This document shows, one piece after another, positions 45,424 through 55,900 of a stretch of DNA of 64,000 nucleotides. The notes under the pieces were generated by a model. It saw only the letters and a list, made by a program, of their open reading frames with translations. It searched no databases and was not told the DNA's origin. Each line of letters opens with the position of its first letter. Positions within the stretch are counted from its first letter, which is position 1. The stretch covers positions 744,001-808,000 of the forward strand of contig CALNXY010000013.1 in NCBI GenBank assembly GCA_942490705.1. The letters are read 5' to 3'. Position numbers and translations under genes: made by a program. The stretch comes from JAGRCP01 sp942490705 (GTDB lineage Bacteria > Chloroflexota > Anaerolineae > Caldilineales > Caldilineaceae).

Positions 45424-45575
45424 TAGTACGCGACGGCGCAAGTGGACCGATGGTTGGTAGGTCACGCTACCAGCGTGACAAGTCTCGCCGACCAGCGTGA
45501 TCCAAAGGTTACCGTAGTCGTCCGGCTGCTAGCCGGACCTACGAGCCATGGGCTCACTTCAGCCGCCGTGTACTA
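45424..45575 (-). mobile_element. 152-bp MITE, inverted copy
   Basis: Terminal repeats TAGTACGCGACGGC (45424-45437) and GCCGCCGTGTACTA (45562-45575). It is the reverse complement of 32860-33011, with the same length and only about ten differences. The close match points to fairly recent spread. It lies just after the ExoIII gene end. Confidence 0.85.
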
Positions 45576-45598
45576 TCTATCGATCATTGACCCTAAGC

Positions 45599-46363
45599 TC
45601 AGCGCAAGACCAGCGTCACCGGACAGTGATCCGATCCCAGCACGTCCTGGTGTGTGAGCACATCTTGCACCCGCGGCACAAGCGCCGCGGAGACCAGGAA
45701 ATAGTCCAGGCGCCAGCCCTGGTTCTTTTGCCGCTGATTCTGCATGTACGACCAGTAGGTGTATTGGACCTTCTCCGGATATCTTTCCCGAAACACATCC
45801 ACAAAGCCGTGATCGATGAACTTGGTAATCCAGGCCCGTTCTTCCGGCAGGAAACCGGTGATCTTTGTTTTGCGCTTCGGATTGTCGACATCGATTTCCT
45901 CATGCGCCGTGTTGATGTCGCCGCAGATGATCACGTTGCGGCCGGCAGCATGAAGCGCGTCGCACTTGTCCAGCAGCGCGGCGTAGAAGTCGAGTTTGAA
46001 GGGAACCCGGCTGTGGTCGCGGCCGCCGTTGGGCACGTAAAGATTGAAGAGCGTGAACTCGTCGAACTCGGCCTGGACGGTCCGGCCTTCGTGATCGAAG
46101 CGATCGACGCCCAGGCCGGTTGACAGCGCCACGGCTGGGTCTTTGACCAGGGTCAAGGTGCCGCTGTAGCCCTTTTTCTCGGCCGGGTTCCAGCAGGCGT
46201 GGTAAGGGGCAAAGAGCGCTCGATCCGGTTCGGCAATCTGCTCCGCCGTCGCCTTGATTTCCTGCAGGCAGAGGACGTCCCAGTCGGACTCCTGAATCCA
46301 CTCAAAGCCATTCTTCTTGATCATGGCCCGCAGGCCGGCGACGTTCCACGTGGTGATCTTCAT
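45599..46363 (-). CDS. xthA: Exodeoxyribonuclease III
   Basis: 254 residues from ATG 46363. All the landmarks of the ExoIII/AP endonuclease fold are present: TTWNVAGLRA, the metal ligand in LCLQEIKA, NLYVPNGG, GDINTAHEEIDV with catalytic Asp and Asn, and GSDHCPVTLVL with the final catalytic DH pair. It cuts DNA at abasic sites and degrades 3' ends in the cytoplasm. The frame extends upstream inside the CDGSH gene, but the ATG at 46363 gives the usual N-terminus. It starts 7 bp after the CDGSH gene, so both are probably on one mRNA. Confidence 0.95.
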   Translation of the reverse strand: MKITTWNVAGLRAMIKKNGFEWIQESDWDVLCLQEIKATAEQIAEPDRALFAPYHACWNPAEKKGYSGTLTLVKDPAVALSTGLGVDRFDHEGRTVQAEFDEFTLFNLYVPNGGRDHSRVPFKLDFYAALLDKCDALHAAGRNVIICGDINTAHEEIDVDNPKRKTKITGFLPEERAWITKFIDHGFVDVFRERYPEKVQYTYWSYMQNQRQKNQGWRLDYFLVSAALVPRVQDVLTHQDVLGSDHCPVTLVLR

Positions 46364-46370
46364 CCGCTGC

Positions 46371-47027
46371 TCATTCGGCTGCAAAGCCGTTGGTCTTGTG
46401 CGTGCCGTCGCAGAACGGTTTGTTCGCTGACCCGCCGCAGCGGCACAGCGCCGCTCGTTCGCCGCGGAAGATCTGCTGGCCCGAGAGATCCTGAATTTCA
46501 AAATTGCCCTGCAGCAGCAGGGGGCCGTTGGTGGCCGTGACGACTTTGAGTTTGCCGGTCGGTTGCAGCTCGGCTGTTTCTTCGGCGTTGTCGGCCACCT
46601 GGCTGGACGCCACAAAGTCGATCTTGCGATGGGTGTTGTCGCAGAAGGGTTTGTTGTTCGACGCGCCACAGCGACAGAGCGTGAGCCGGTATTCTTCAGT
46701 CAGCGCTTCGCCATCCATGGCAACGAGTTGGACATCGCCATGCACTTGGTATTCGCCTGAATCCGTCACCACGATGAGATTCTTGTCCGGAGTCTGCTCC
46801 TGGGGCCCGCCATCGTGGCGCACATATTTGAGCGCGCCTGATGGACAGTGATCGATCGTTGCCTGCACCTGGTCGGCGCTGGCGTTGTCGGGTTGCACCC
46901 AGGGGCGTTTGTCCACATCGAACACCGCCTGCAGGCGCCGGCCACATTCACCGGCGTGAATGCAGCGCTTCAGGTCAAAGGTGACGTCAATGTCACGTCC
47001 AGAGTATGTTTTGTCACTCACTGTCAA
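46371..47027 (-). CDS. Iron-sulfur protein with Fer4_19 and two CDGSH motifs
   Basis: 218 residues. The N-terminal part (YSGRDIDVTFDLKRCIHAGECGRRL) has the divergent mono-cluster ferredoxin (Fer4_19) pattern, with CIHAGEC and the later DHCPSGAL. Two CDGSH-type [2Fe-2S] motifs follow, CRCGASNNKPFCDNTH (about residue 118) and CRCGGSANKPFCDGTH (about 200), each with the C-X-C-X2-S-X3-P-X-C-D-X2-H ligand pattern. It is soluble and should hold three clusters. Such proteins probably move electrons or clusters; the partner is unknown. It lies between the GNAT and ExoIII genes on the same strand. Confidence 0.88.
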   Translation of the reverse strand: MTVSDKTYSGRDIDVTFDLKRCIHAGECGRRLQAVFDVDKRPWVQPDNASADQVQATIDHCPSGALKYVRHDGGPQEQTPDKNLIVVTDSGEYQVHGDVQLVAMDGEALTEEYRLTLCRCGASNNKPFCDNTHRKIDFVASSQVADNAEETAELQPTGKLKVVTATNGPLLLQGNFEIQDLSGQQIFRGERAALCRCGGSANKPFCDGTHKTNGFAAE

Positions 47028-47058
47028 TCTCCATTCTCAACTGTTGCTTCGATCACAT

Positions 47059-47352
47059 CTATTCCGGACGGTAGCCAAAGATCAGGTCGCGATACGCTGG
47101 ATGCCGTTGGATATAGCCATTCACAAAGGGGCAGGTGACGATCACCTTCTGGTCCTGGGCTTTGATCGTATCAAGCACTTGCCCCACCAGCCGCCCGCCG
47201 ATTCCCTGTCCTGCCAGCTCGGCAGGCACTTCGGTGTGGGAGAGCACCATATTCTGACCGGCTGCGATATATTCCAGATAGGCCACCTGGCCATCTATGC
47301 TCGCTTCAAACCGTTTCGCTGCTTCATTGTTGGTCACCACAAATTCACTCAT
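47059..47352 (-). CDS. GNAT-type N-acetyltransferase, YidJ/Gcn5-related
   Basis: 97 residues: a one-domain acetyltransferase of the small YidJ type. AYLEYIAAGQNMVLSHTEVP, the acetyl-CoA loop ELAGQGIGGRLV and the end VTCPFVNGYIQRHPAYRDL are characteristic (the latter matches the C-P-FV--Y---HPEY motif). ATG at 47352 has AAGGAG 6 bp upstream. The substrate is unknown. It follows a yaaA relic by 15 bp and is followed by the CDGSH gene after 31 bp. Confidence 0.92.
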   Translation of the reverse strand: MSEFVVTNNEAAKRFEASIDGQVAYLEYIAAGQNMVLSHTEVPAELAGQGIGGRLVGQVLDTIKAQDQKVIVTCPFVNGYIQRHPAYRDLIFGYRPE

Positions 47353-47367
47353 CGATTCTCCTTATTA

Positions 47368-47553
47368 TTAGAGCTTCTGCAACGCGGCCTCATTTTTGGA
47401 ACCAATTGCCTGCTGCAACGCGTTGAGTAGCTGGGTCCGACAGGGAGCGAGCGCGGGGAAGGCATTGGCCATTTCGCTGCTGGCTCGATCCGCCTGGCTT
47501 TGCGTACTCGTTCCACCGCTTGCTTTGCCTTCGGATGGAGGCAGTAGGATTGT
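47368..47553 (-). pseudogene. N-terminal relic of a YaaA-family protein
   Basis: The minus strand reads TILLPPSEGKASGGTS and then FPALAPCRTQLLNALQ before a TAA. This is the well-known start of YaaA (peroxide stress, DNA binding), normally about 250 residues; here about 60 remain. No start codon precedes TILLPPSEGK, where the family has Met. The gene end seems to have been deleted before the GNAT gene. The rest of the spacer (47554-47857) holds nothing I can name. Confidence 0.7.
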
Positions 47554-47857
47554 GTCGTCGGTCCTATGGAATGGGCTCCTCGCTTCGGCGCTTTCTGTGG
47601 CAGCTGCGATGATTGATCTCGCCGGCGATTTGACGAGCGCCCGTGGGGGCAATTATAGTCGCGAACGGCCAGAGCCGCGAAGCAGACTGTCTGCTATGGG
47701 CCAATCCAATAACAGAGAGCTTGCCGATCAAGTGCCGGGAATTTCTCTGAGCCGCTGTACTCTCTTGTTAACGAAGAAGGTCTCCGGCGCATGTGCGAAC
47801 CGGCGCTCTACCCGACCACGCTTCGTCATTAGACTGAACGGAAGAAGGAAGTCACTC

Positions 47858-50734
47858 ATGCAAACGCGCAATCGCACCTCAATTGTTCTGAGCCTGGCCC
47901 TGCTGGCCCTGCTCATGCTGGCCGCATGTCAGCCCATCGCCATGCCCGACGCCGGCATGCCGGCCGCTGCCGGCACGGTCCCGCCGGCGGTCAGTGAATT
48001 CGACGTCGACCCGGCCGTTCGTCTCGGCCAGCTGGACAACGGACTCACCTATTACATCCGCCAGAACACGGAGCCGGAAGCACGGGCCGAGCTGCGCCTG
48101 GCCCTCAATGCCGGCTCGCTGCAAGAAGATGATGACCAGCTGGGGCTGGCGCATTTTCTGGAGCACATGCTCTTCAACGGCACGGCCCGTTTCCCCGAGC
48201 AGGAGCTGGTCGACTATCTCGAAACCGTGGGCATGGAGTTCGGCCCCGATATTAACGCCTACACCAGCTTTGATGAAACGGTCTACACGCTGCGCGTGCC
48301 CACCGACGATCCGCAACTGCTGGCCACGGCCCTCGATGTCCTGGAGGATTGGGCCTTCTACGCTACGCTCGATCCGGAAGAGATCGAGCTGGAGCGAGGC
48401 GTGGTGATCGAAGAGGAACGGCTACGCGACCAGAACGCCAACGGCCGTATCCGCGAGCAGTTGCTTCCCGTCCTCTTTGGCGATTCCCGCTATGGCGAGC
48501 GCCTGCCCATCGGTGAGATGGAGATCATTCGTACTGCGCCGCCCGAGACGGTGCAGCGCTATTACGAAGACTGGTACCGTCCTGACCTGATGTCCGTCGT
48601 CGCCGTGGGTGACTTTGACGTTGACGAAATGGAAGCCATGATCGTCGAGCGCTTCAGCGATGAGGCGGCCCCCGTCGATCCGCCGGCACGACCGACCGGC
48701 ACGCTGCCCGATCACGCCGAGACGCGCTACAAAGTGATCACCGACCCCGAGAATCCGAGCACCACGGCCCAGGTCTACTTCAAGAAGCCGGCCAACGTCC
48801 TGCGCACCGTCGACGATTATCGGCAGGGCCTGACGTCGGGTATCTTCTATCAGTTGCTCAATGCGCGCCTGGGCGAAATCAGCCGCACCAGCGACGCGCC
48901 CTTCGTCTTTGCGGTCAGCAGCGAGAACAACCTGGTGCGTCCGACGGACCTCAGCGTTGTGGCCGCGCAGATGAAGGAGGGGCGTGTCCTGGAAGGGCTG
49001 GAGACGCTGCTCACCGAAGTGGAGCGGGTCAACCGCCACGGCTTTACCGAAACCGAACTGGTGCGCGCCAAGCAGAATCTGTTGACCAACTGGGAACAGC
49101 TCTACAGCGACCGTGAGAATATACCGAGCAGCCGCCGTGCCGATGAATACGTGCGAGCCTTTCTGACCGGCGAGCCGATTCCGGGCATCGAGGCTGAATA
49201 CGAGCTGGCCCAGGAGCTGATCCCGGCGATTACGCTGGAAGAGGTGAATGCCGCCATCGATTCGCTCATCGGCGAGGAGAACCGGGCCGTCGTCGTCATC
49301 GCGCCGGAAAAGGAAGATCTGACGCCGCCCACCGAAGGCGAACTGGCCGACGTCGTGGCGCGCGTCGAGGCCAAGGCTATCGAGCCCTATGCCGATGCCA
49401 CCAACGACGCGCCGCTTCTGGCCGACATTCCCGAACCGGCCGCGGTGGTAGCGGAGACCGCGATCCCCGAACTGGGCGTCACCGAAATCGTGTTGGACAA
49501 TGGCGTGCGCGTGGTGATGAAGCCGACCGACTTCCGGGAGGAGGAGATTCGTTTCTCAGCCGGCAGCCCGGGCGGCTCGTCCCTCTACGCGGACGAGGAC
49601 TATCTTGAAGCGGACAACATCACCAGCATTGTCAATCAGAGCGGGCTGGCCGACTTCAGCATAGATGACCTGGTGCGCAAGCTGGCCGGCACGGACGTCA
49701 ACGTGTCGCCCTATATTGGCGAGCTCTACGAAGGGCTCGTGGGCGCAACCCGCCCAGCCGACCTCGAGACGCTCTTTCAGCTCATCCACCTCACCATGAC
49801 CGCGCCGCGTGAAGATGCCGAGGCCTTCGCAGTCTGGCAGGAACAGTGGCGGACTTTCCTGGAAAATCGGGAACTGTCGCCCTCTTCTGCGCTGGAGGAC
49901 GCCCTGATCGAGGGGCTCTATGGCGATGATCTGCGTGCGCGCGTGCCCACCATCGATGAGATTGAGGCCCTCGATCTGGATCGCGCCTACGAGATCTACG
50001 CCGAGCGCTTTGGCGATGCAAGCGACTTTACCTTTATCTTTGTGGGCAACTTTGACGAGGCTGAGCTGACCGAACTGGCTCAGACCTATCTGGGCACGTT
50101 GCCGGCCGGCACGCGCGTCGAAAGCTGGCGCGACATCCAGCCGCCGCTGCCCCAGGGCATCGTGCAGAATGACGTCTTCCGCGGCCAGGAAGAGCAGAGC
50201 ATCACGCAACTGGTCTTCACCGGTGAGTTTGATCCCGAAACATTGAGTTGGATGAGCGTGGCCGGTTTGGAAACGGTTTTGGACAGCCGCTTGCTCAAGG
50301 ATCTGCGCGAGGCGCGGTCGGGCGTCTATGCATCCTTTGTCAACGTCGAGCAGAGCGTCGAACCCTCGTCGCGCTATGAGGCCAGCATCGGCTTCGGGTC
50401 GGATCCCCAACGGGTGGAGGAGCTAGTGGGCGCCACCTTCGATATCCTGACGGACTTGCGTGATAATGGGCCCACCGAGGAGGAGATGGTGAAGGTCCAG
50501 GAACAGGCGCGGCGTACGTTGGAGGAGAGCCAGCGCCAAAACGGTTTCTGGCTCGACGAGTTGGAGCAGCTCTACTATGCCGCAGAGCCCGGCGATCCCC
50601 TTGCCATGCTGGGCTACGAAGATGACATCGCCAACGTCACCGCCGCCGAGATCCAGGCCGCGGCCCAGGCCCTGCTCAATCTGGACAACCACGTACGCGT
50701 CACCCTCTTCCCGGAGGGATATGCCGCGGAGTAA
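47858..50734 (+). CDS. M16-family zinc protease lipoprotein (PqqL-like)
   Basis: 958 residues from ATG 47858; the frame is open back to 47396 but that part overlaps the yaaA relic. The lipobox MLAAC gives Cys24. The first M16 domain has the inverted zinc motif HFLEHMLFNG (H100, E103, H104) and the distal Glu in ERGVVIEEERLRDQN. Two halves of about 450 residues form the clam-shell; the second (from ELGVTEIVLDNGVRVVMKPT) lacks HXXEH, as usual. It degrades peptides outside the membrane. It is a single-gene unit, ending before a palindromic repeat that it shares with the convergent helicase gene. Confidence 0.93.
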   Translation: MQTRNRTSIVLSLALLALLMLAACQPIAMPDAGMPAAAGTVPPAVSEFDVDPAVRLGQLDNGLTYYIRQNTEPEARAELRLALNAGSLQEDDDQLGLAHFLEHMLFNGTARFPEQELVDYLETVGMEFGPDINAYTSFDETVYTLRVPTDDPQLLATALDVLEDWAFYATLDPEEIELERGVVIEEERLRDQNANGRIREQLLPVLFGDSRYGERLPIGEMEIIRTAPPETVQRYYEDWYRPDLMSVVAVGDFDVDEMEAMIVERFSDEAAPVDPPARPTGTLPDHAETRYKVITDPENPSTTAQVYFKKPANVLRTVDDYRQGLTSGIFYQLLNARLGEISRTSDAPFVFAVSSENNLVRPTDLSVVAAQMKEGRVLEGLETLLTEVERVNRHGFTETELVRAKQNLLTNWEQLYSDRENIPSSRRADEYVRAFLTGEPIPGIEAEYELAQELIPAITLEEVNAAIDSLIGEENRAVVVIAPEKEDLTPPTEGELADVVARVEAKAIEPYADATNDAPLLADIPEPAAVVAETAIPELGVTEIVLDNGVRVVMKPTDFREEEIRFSAGSPGGSSLYADEDYLEADNITSIVNQSGLADFSIDDLVRKLAGTDVNVSPYIGELYEGLVGATRPADLETLFQLIHLTMTAPREDAEAFAVWQEQWRTFLENRELSPSSALEDALIEGLYGDDLRARVPTIDEIEALDLDRAYEIYAERFGDASDFTFIFVGNFDEAELTELAQTYLGTLPAGTRVESWRDIQPPLPQGIVQNDVFRGQEEQSITQLVFTGEFDPETLSWMSVAGLETVLDSRLLKDLREARSGVYASFVNVEQSVEPSSRYEASIGFGSDPQRVEELVGATFDILTDLRDNGPTEEEMVKVQEQARRTLEESQRQNGFWLDELEQLYYAAEPGDPLAMLGYEDDIANVTAAEIQAAAQALLNLDNHVRVTLFPEGYAAE

Positions 50735-50751
50735 ATGAAAAACATGGAACG

Positions 50752-50833
50752 CGGATCGGGCGGATGCGGCGGATCAAGACGGATTTTCTTAGAATCATCC
50801 GTGAGAATCCGCTAAATCCGCCCGATCCGCGTT
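50752..50833. repeat. Dispersed CGGAT-type palindromic repeat, copy 5
   Basis: GAACGCGGATCGGGCGGAT and ATCCGCCCGATCCGCGTTC are perfect 19-bp arms. The full element is a long hairpin between the convergent M16 and helicase genes and is the best-kept copy in the window. Confidence 0.75.
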
Positions 50834-50855
50834 CTATCGAAGCTTCGGTCGATCT

Positions 50856-52499
50856 CTACTGCGCCAGTTCTGCGCGCACGGCCTGCCGGCGGATGCGGTA
50901 GGCGTCGCTCTTGGCCAAGATCTGCCCCACAAATTGCTCGGGCACATCGACCAGCGTGTGCTGGGGGTGGATGTTGATCTTGCCGATGGCGTTGCCCGGA
51001 ATGCCGCCGTGGTAGGCCAGGGTCGAGACGACTTCGTTGGGGCGGATGCCCTGGTTGCGTCCCGTGTTGAGCATCAGGCGCACCATGCCGGCCTCTCTGG
51101 CCTTGCGGCTGTCGTCGCGCTGCGAGCCGCCGGCGCGCTTGGCCGGTGCGTTACTCCTGGTGCGTTGAGGCTTGCTTGTCCGCACTGCGCTGATGGCTTC
51201 AATCGTTTGCTGTCCCTGTTCACGGCTGAGCAACTTGAGCGCCGCGGTGGCAACATCGGTCGGATCGTAGCCTTCGGCTACCATGGTCTCTACCAGCGCC
51301 CGCTCGCGCTGACCCCGTCCCCGCTCGATCCAGGTGACCAGCTGCTCCTGCAAATGCCCGGCCCGTTGGCTCTCTATCTCCTCGATCGTGGGCAGGGCGC
51401 GCTCGGTCAGACGTTGCTTGGTATAGCCTTCGATGCGGCGCAAGTAGTTGCGTTCCCCGTTCGAGACCAGTGAAATCGCGATGCCGCTGCGTCCGGCGCG
51501 ACCCGTGCGCCCGATGCGGTGGACGTAGACTTCCGGATCGGTAGGCAGATCATAGTTGAAGACGTGAGAAATCTCGTCGATGTCCAGCCCGCGGGCGGCT
51601 ACATCCGTGCCGACGAGGACCTGGACCTGGCCGCTGCGAAAGCGGTTGAGCGTCCGTGAGCGTGCGCTCTGGTCCATGTCGCCGTTGAGCGCCTCGGCGG
51701 GAAAGCCGCGTTCGGACAGCTCGTCGGCCACGCGCGTACTGTCGGCCCGGGTGCGGACGAAGACGATCGCACGTGCGGTGGGCTCGACTTCCAGCAGGCG
51801 CGTCAGCGCGGCGGTCTTGTCACGCGGGTTGACCAGGCTGTAGCGTTGCTCAATATTGGCGACCGTCATATTTTCGCTCTGGATCGTGATCGCCTGGGGC
51901 TTGTGCATGTAGCCATTGGCCAGACGCCGCACCTGGGGCGAGAGCGTGGCCGAGAAGAGCGCGGTCTGGCGTACGGCCGGCGTCGCGCCCAGGATTGTCT
52001 CGATGTCTTCGATAAAGCCCATGCTCAGCATCTCGTCGGCTTCGTCCAGCACGACCATGTCGACCTGGCTCAGGTCGAGCACCTTGCGCTTCATGAGATC
52101 CATGAGGCGGCCCGGCGTCCCAACGACGATGTCCACACCCTGATTGAGCTGGCGAATCTGGGGCGGATAGGGCGCGCCGCCGTAGACAGCGAGCACACGC
52201 GCGCCCAGGTCGCGGCCATATTCGCGGATCGCCTTGGCGACCTGCATGGCCAGCTCACGCGTCGGCGCCAGCACCAGCGCCTGCACATGATCGGCGCCCA
52301 GCGTCAGGTTGTTGAGCATGGGCAGGGCGAAGGCTGCGGTCTTGCCGGTACCGGTTTTGGCCTGGCCGGTCACATCTTGGCCGGCCATGAGCACGGGAAT
52401 GACAGCGGATTGAATGGGGGTCGGCTCGGTATAGCCGAGGGCGTTGACTGTCTGCACCAGCTCGGGATGCAGCTGCAGACGCGCAAAATGATTCGTCAC
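50856..52499 (-). CDS. deaD: DEAD-box RNA helicase with DbpA-type RNA-binding end
   Basis: 547 residues. Q motif at the start (FARLQLHPELVQTVNALGYTEPTPIQ), then AKTGTGKT, PTRELAMQV, TPGRLMD, DEADEML, SAT, and the second RecA domain ending HRIGRTGRAGRSG. A helical linker rich in Arg/Lys (PQRTRSNAPAKRAGGSQRDD) precedes a DbpA-like RNA-binding domain (MVRLMLNTGRNQGIRPNEVV ... GKINIHPQHTLVDVPE). This is the DeaD/CsdA layout. It unwinds structured RNA and helps ribosome assembly, often in the cold. The GTG start at 52499 has AGGAG 7 bp upstream. Confidence 0.93.
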   Translation of the reverse strand: MTNHFARLQLHPELVQTVNALGYTEPTPIQSAVIPVLMAGQDVTGQAKTGTGKTAAFALPMLNNLTLGADHVQALVLAPTRELAMQVAKAIREYGRDLGARVLAVYGGAPYPPQIRQLNQGVDIVVGTPGRLMDLMKRKVLDLSQVDMVVLDEADEMLSMGFIEDIETILGATPAVRQTALFSATLSPQVRRLANGYMHKPQAITIQSENMTVANIEQRYSLVNPRDKTAALTRLLEVEPTARAIVFVRTRADSTRVADELSERGFPAEALNGDMDQSARSRTLNRFRSGQVQVLVGTDVAARGLDIDEISHVFNYDLPTDPEVYVHRIGRTGRAGRSGIAISLVSNGERNYLRRIEGYTKQRLTERALPTIEEIESQRAGHLQEQLVTWIERGRGQRERALVETMVAEGYDPTDVATAALKLLSREQGQQTIEAISAVRTSKPQRTRSNAPAKRAGGSQRDDSRKAREAGMVRLMLNTGRNQGIRPNEVVSTLAYHGGIPGNAIGKINIHPQHTLVDVPEQFVGQILAKSDAYRIRRQAVRAELAQ

Positions 52500-52927
52500 A
52501 CGGATCTCCTCTGTGCGTAGATGATGAAAACATGAATTGGTCGTGCATGATCTGGCCCGCTGCGGTTTACACCGCCGGCGGCATCATGCCCCTGTTGTAT
52601 TCAACAGCCGACCCATCCCTGTTCATCACGCAAATCCGAGTCCGTCTGTTGCAACACGTCTGCCCAGACTGTTGGTGGGCAACTTAAGGAGTATAGCACA
52701 GGGGGGACGAGAGTGGCCAACGGGGGAAGGCCGCGGGGTGCATTTCACGCTGGAGGCAGCGGTGGCCTCACCCTGGACTCGCCCCGGCGGGGGCTTGTTC
52801 TGTCCCTCTCCGCCCGGCGGAGAGGGACGCGAAGTCACCGTCGAGGTGACGGAGCAGGGTGAGGAGAACGTGAGCACAATCCTGCCCCCAGCGTGAAATA
52901 CACCCAAGGCCGCGTATTTGGCAACGA
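52500..52927. repeat. Intergenic region with nested hairpins
   Basis: GTCCCTCTCCGCC (52802-52814) and GGCGGAGAGGGAC (52816-52828) are perfect inverted copies, GTCACC/GGTGAC (52834-52850) is a second hairpin, and CCTCACCCTG/CAGGGTGAGG encloses them. This resembles the 'CCCTCTCC...GGAGAGGG' repeats scattered in many GC-rich genomes. No gene is seen. Confidence 0.6.
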
Positions 52928-55900
52928 CTACCGAAAGATAATCGGTAGGTTGAGCCGATAGATGAAGGGCGCAACCAGATCGTCCGGACCGAATTCGATG
53001 GCGCCGATGTCGCAGCCGTCGCCATAGGGTCGCTCGACGCCGCGCTGGTCAGTCGCCAGGCGGCAGCTGCCCCGATCGATGGCCCGGCCATCTTCCTTGG
53101 GCGTCTGCGAGAAGGTGTTGGCGGCATTGAGTTCCAGTGCGGCGAGATCCACGCCGGCCCCCACTATGTTCGTTCCCGTTTCGCCCAACACCGAACAGTC
53201 CGCCAGCTCATCGATCAAGTTGTACCCGGCCGAGCGGAAGGCGTTGCTGCACGTCGGTCCGATGGGCGCATTGTTGTTCTGGAAGATGGTGTTGACCGCC
53301 ACGACACTGTCGCCCGGGCTGCTGATGCCGCCGCCCGCGCCTGAGGCCGCGTTATCGGTGATGGTGACGTTCTCCAGCCGCGCGACGCCCTGGCTGCCGG
53401 CCAGCGCGCCGCCCGTCTGCGCCCGGTTGCCGCTCAGCGTAACGTTGCGCAGCTCCATGGCGGCTGCGTTGTGGATGCCGCCGCCGGCGCCTGCCGCTGT
53501 GTTGCCCATCACTGTGCTTGCCTCAAGTAACAGGCTGCCCGCCGTGTGCAGAATGCCGCCGCCCCCGCCGGGGCTGGCATTGCCCATGATCGACGTGCGC
53601 ACGAGCGTCGCTTCGTTGCCATGGCTGTAGAGTGCGCCGCCTTCACCAAAGAAGAGCGGCCGTCCCCCCGTCAGCATGAGATCCTCCAGCCAGAGGCTGG
53701 CCCCCGGATGCAGCTCAAAGACGCGATCTTCGCCGTTGCCATGGATGATGCTGTTGTCCGCGCTCAGGCCGAAGATCATGACGTCATCCAGGATATCCAG
53801 ATCGCCCGTGAAGGCCTGGTCCTCCGGCTGCGGCTCGACCGTGGTGGTGGGGCCGGTTGGCGGCGGGTTGAGCAGATAGACGCCATAGGCCAGCGCGATG
53901 GACTGTGTGCCGGCCAGCGCATTCGCTTCTTGCACGGCGGCGCGTAGGGTGCAGACTTCGGCCACGGTGCGGCAGCGGCCGTCGCCCGGCGCCGCATCAC
54001 CGTCGTCATCGTAGCTGTCGACGATGAAGTCGGCTGCGCGCACGACGGTGATCTCATAGCGCAGGCTGTTGTTCTCCGCAATCGGATCGGGACCGCTCTG
54101 GCTGACGCCTGCTTCGGCGCCGAAGGTGTCGCCCGCGGCCGTAATCGTCAGGCTGCGCGCCGCAGCCGCAGTGGTAATCTCGGCGCGCAGTGCAACGGCG
54201 GCTTCTTGGCCCGGGGCCAGCGTGCCGATGGTGCAGCGCAGCGTGGCGCCATTGGCCGTACAGCCGTTCGGCAGCGGCGTCGCGTAGCGCAGCCCCTCCT
54301 CCAGCGTCTCGCTGATGACGACGTTGCTGGCGCTGATGCCGCCGCCATTCTCCGGCGGCTGGTTGACTGCGGTCAGCACGTACGCCACGCCGGTAGTGCC
54401 GGCGCCGACAAAGTAGGGCCCCGCCCGGCGGATGGCCAGATCCGCCATGGGCTCGACCACCGCCCGAATCTGGCCGCAGCCGGTGCTGCCGGCGGCGTCG
54501 GTCACGCAGACCTCCACCGTATACTGGCCACTCTGGGCGTACGTGTGATAGGCGACGACCTGGCGGTCCTCATTTTCATCCTCCACGATGACGGGGCCGG
54601 ATACCGTGCCGTCGCTTTCCACCTGGCCGTCGCGTTCGACTGTGCCGTCGCCCCAGTTGACCGTCACGCTGTGCTGCTCTTCCGGGTCGGGATCGAAGAA
54701 GTCGGCTGCCAGCGTCAGGGGGTAGCCGGCGCCCGTGCGCAACTGGTCGGCGGCAAAGCTGACGATCGGCGTGTCATTCTGAGCCGCAATCACCAGCCGG
54801 AAGAGCTCGGGCTGAGAGCGGTTGTCGGGATGGCCCGAATCGTCGATGGCCACGAATTCGAAGCTGTCTTCGCCGAAGTAGTGGGGATTGGGCGTGTAGG
54901 TGACCGTGGGCGGGGTGCCGCTGATTTCGCCATAGATGGGCGCGCGCGTCACTTCGAAGGTGAGATTGTCGCCGTCCAGGTCGGTGCCGCGCAGGGTGAC
55001 GGGTGTGGGCGTATCCTCGTCCAGCGCTGCGGCTAGATCAGACGCGGCATCGGGCGGGCGGAAGTTGCGCGCGACGTTGATCTCGACCGTGGCCGGCGGG
55101 CTGGAGAGCAGTTCGCCCTCACCCGTGCGGAAGCCGTCGGTCGCGGAGAAGGTAAAGCGATCCAGCCCGCGGAAGTTGCTGTCCGACTGATACTCGACCC
55201 AGGCCGAGGCGTCGTCGATGCCGTGGATGACCGCGGCGTCAAAGACGTGCACGATTTCGCGCTGTCCGTCGAGAATCAAGAAGCTGTCGCGATTGACGGC
55301 AATATTGGTGGGGCGGCCAAAGTCGCCCAGCACAAAGCCGCTGCCGTCGCCGGTCGAGCGCGCTTCACCGGCGAAGAGTCCTTCGCTGCTGAAGCGCTGC
55401 ACGCGCGAGTTGCCCGTGTCCGCTACGTAGAGAACATCGTTGGCGTCAAAAGCAAGCGCCTGGGCGTTGTTGAACTGTCCGGCGCGGTTGCCGGAGATGG
55501 TCTGGCCCTCGTCGAGGAAGCAGGTCTCATTCGTACAGCGAAAGCCGATGCTGCGCTGGTTGATATAATCGCAATTTGGGCCACTGTCGCATTTGCCCAT
55601 CCAGCCGATGTACTCGCCCGGCGTCACGCTGCCGTCGGCGCTCACGGTGGCCGGTGCGAACTTGTGGATGCGGTGGAAGCCGTTCTGACTGGTGTTGTCC
55701 TCTTCGGCAATGATGTGGACCGCGCCCTGGCTGTCCAGGGCAATGTCGGCAATGCGGCGCAGGCGCATGGCATCCGCGCCGATGCCGGGATAGTCACTCC
55801 ATTTGGTTGTCTGATCGATGGGACTGGAATAGACCTGTACGCCCAGTAGATCGAGACAATCTTCCGGTCCGCGACCGGTGCTGTTGTTGCAGGGCGCAGG

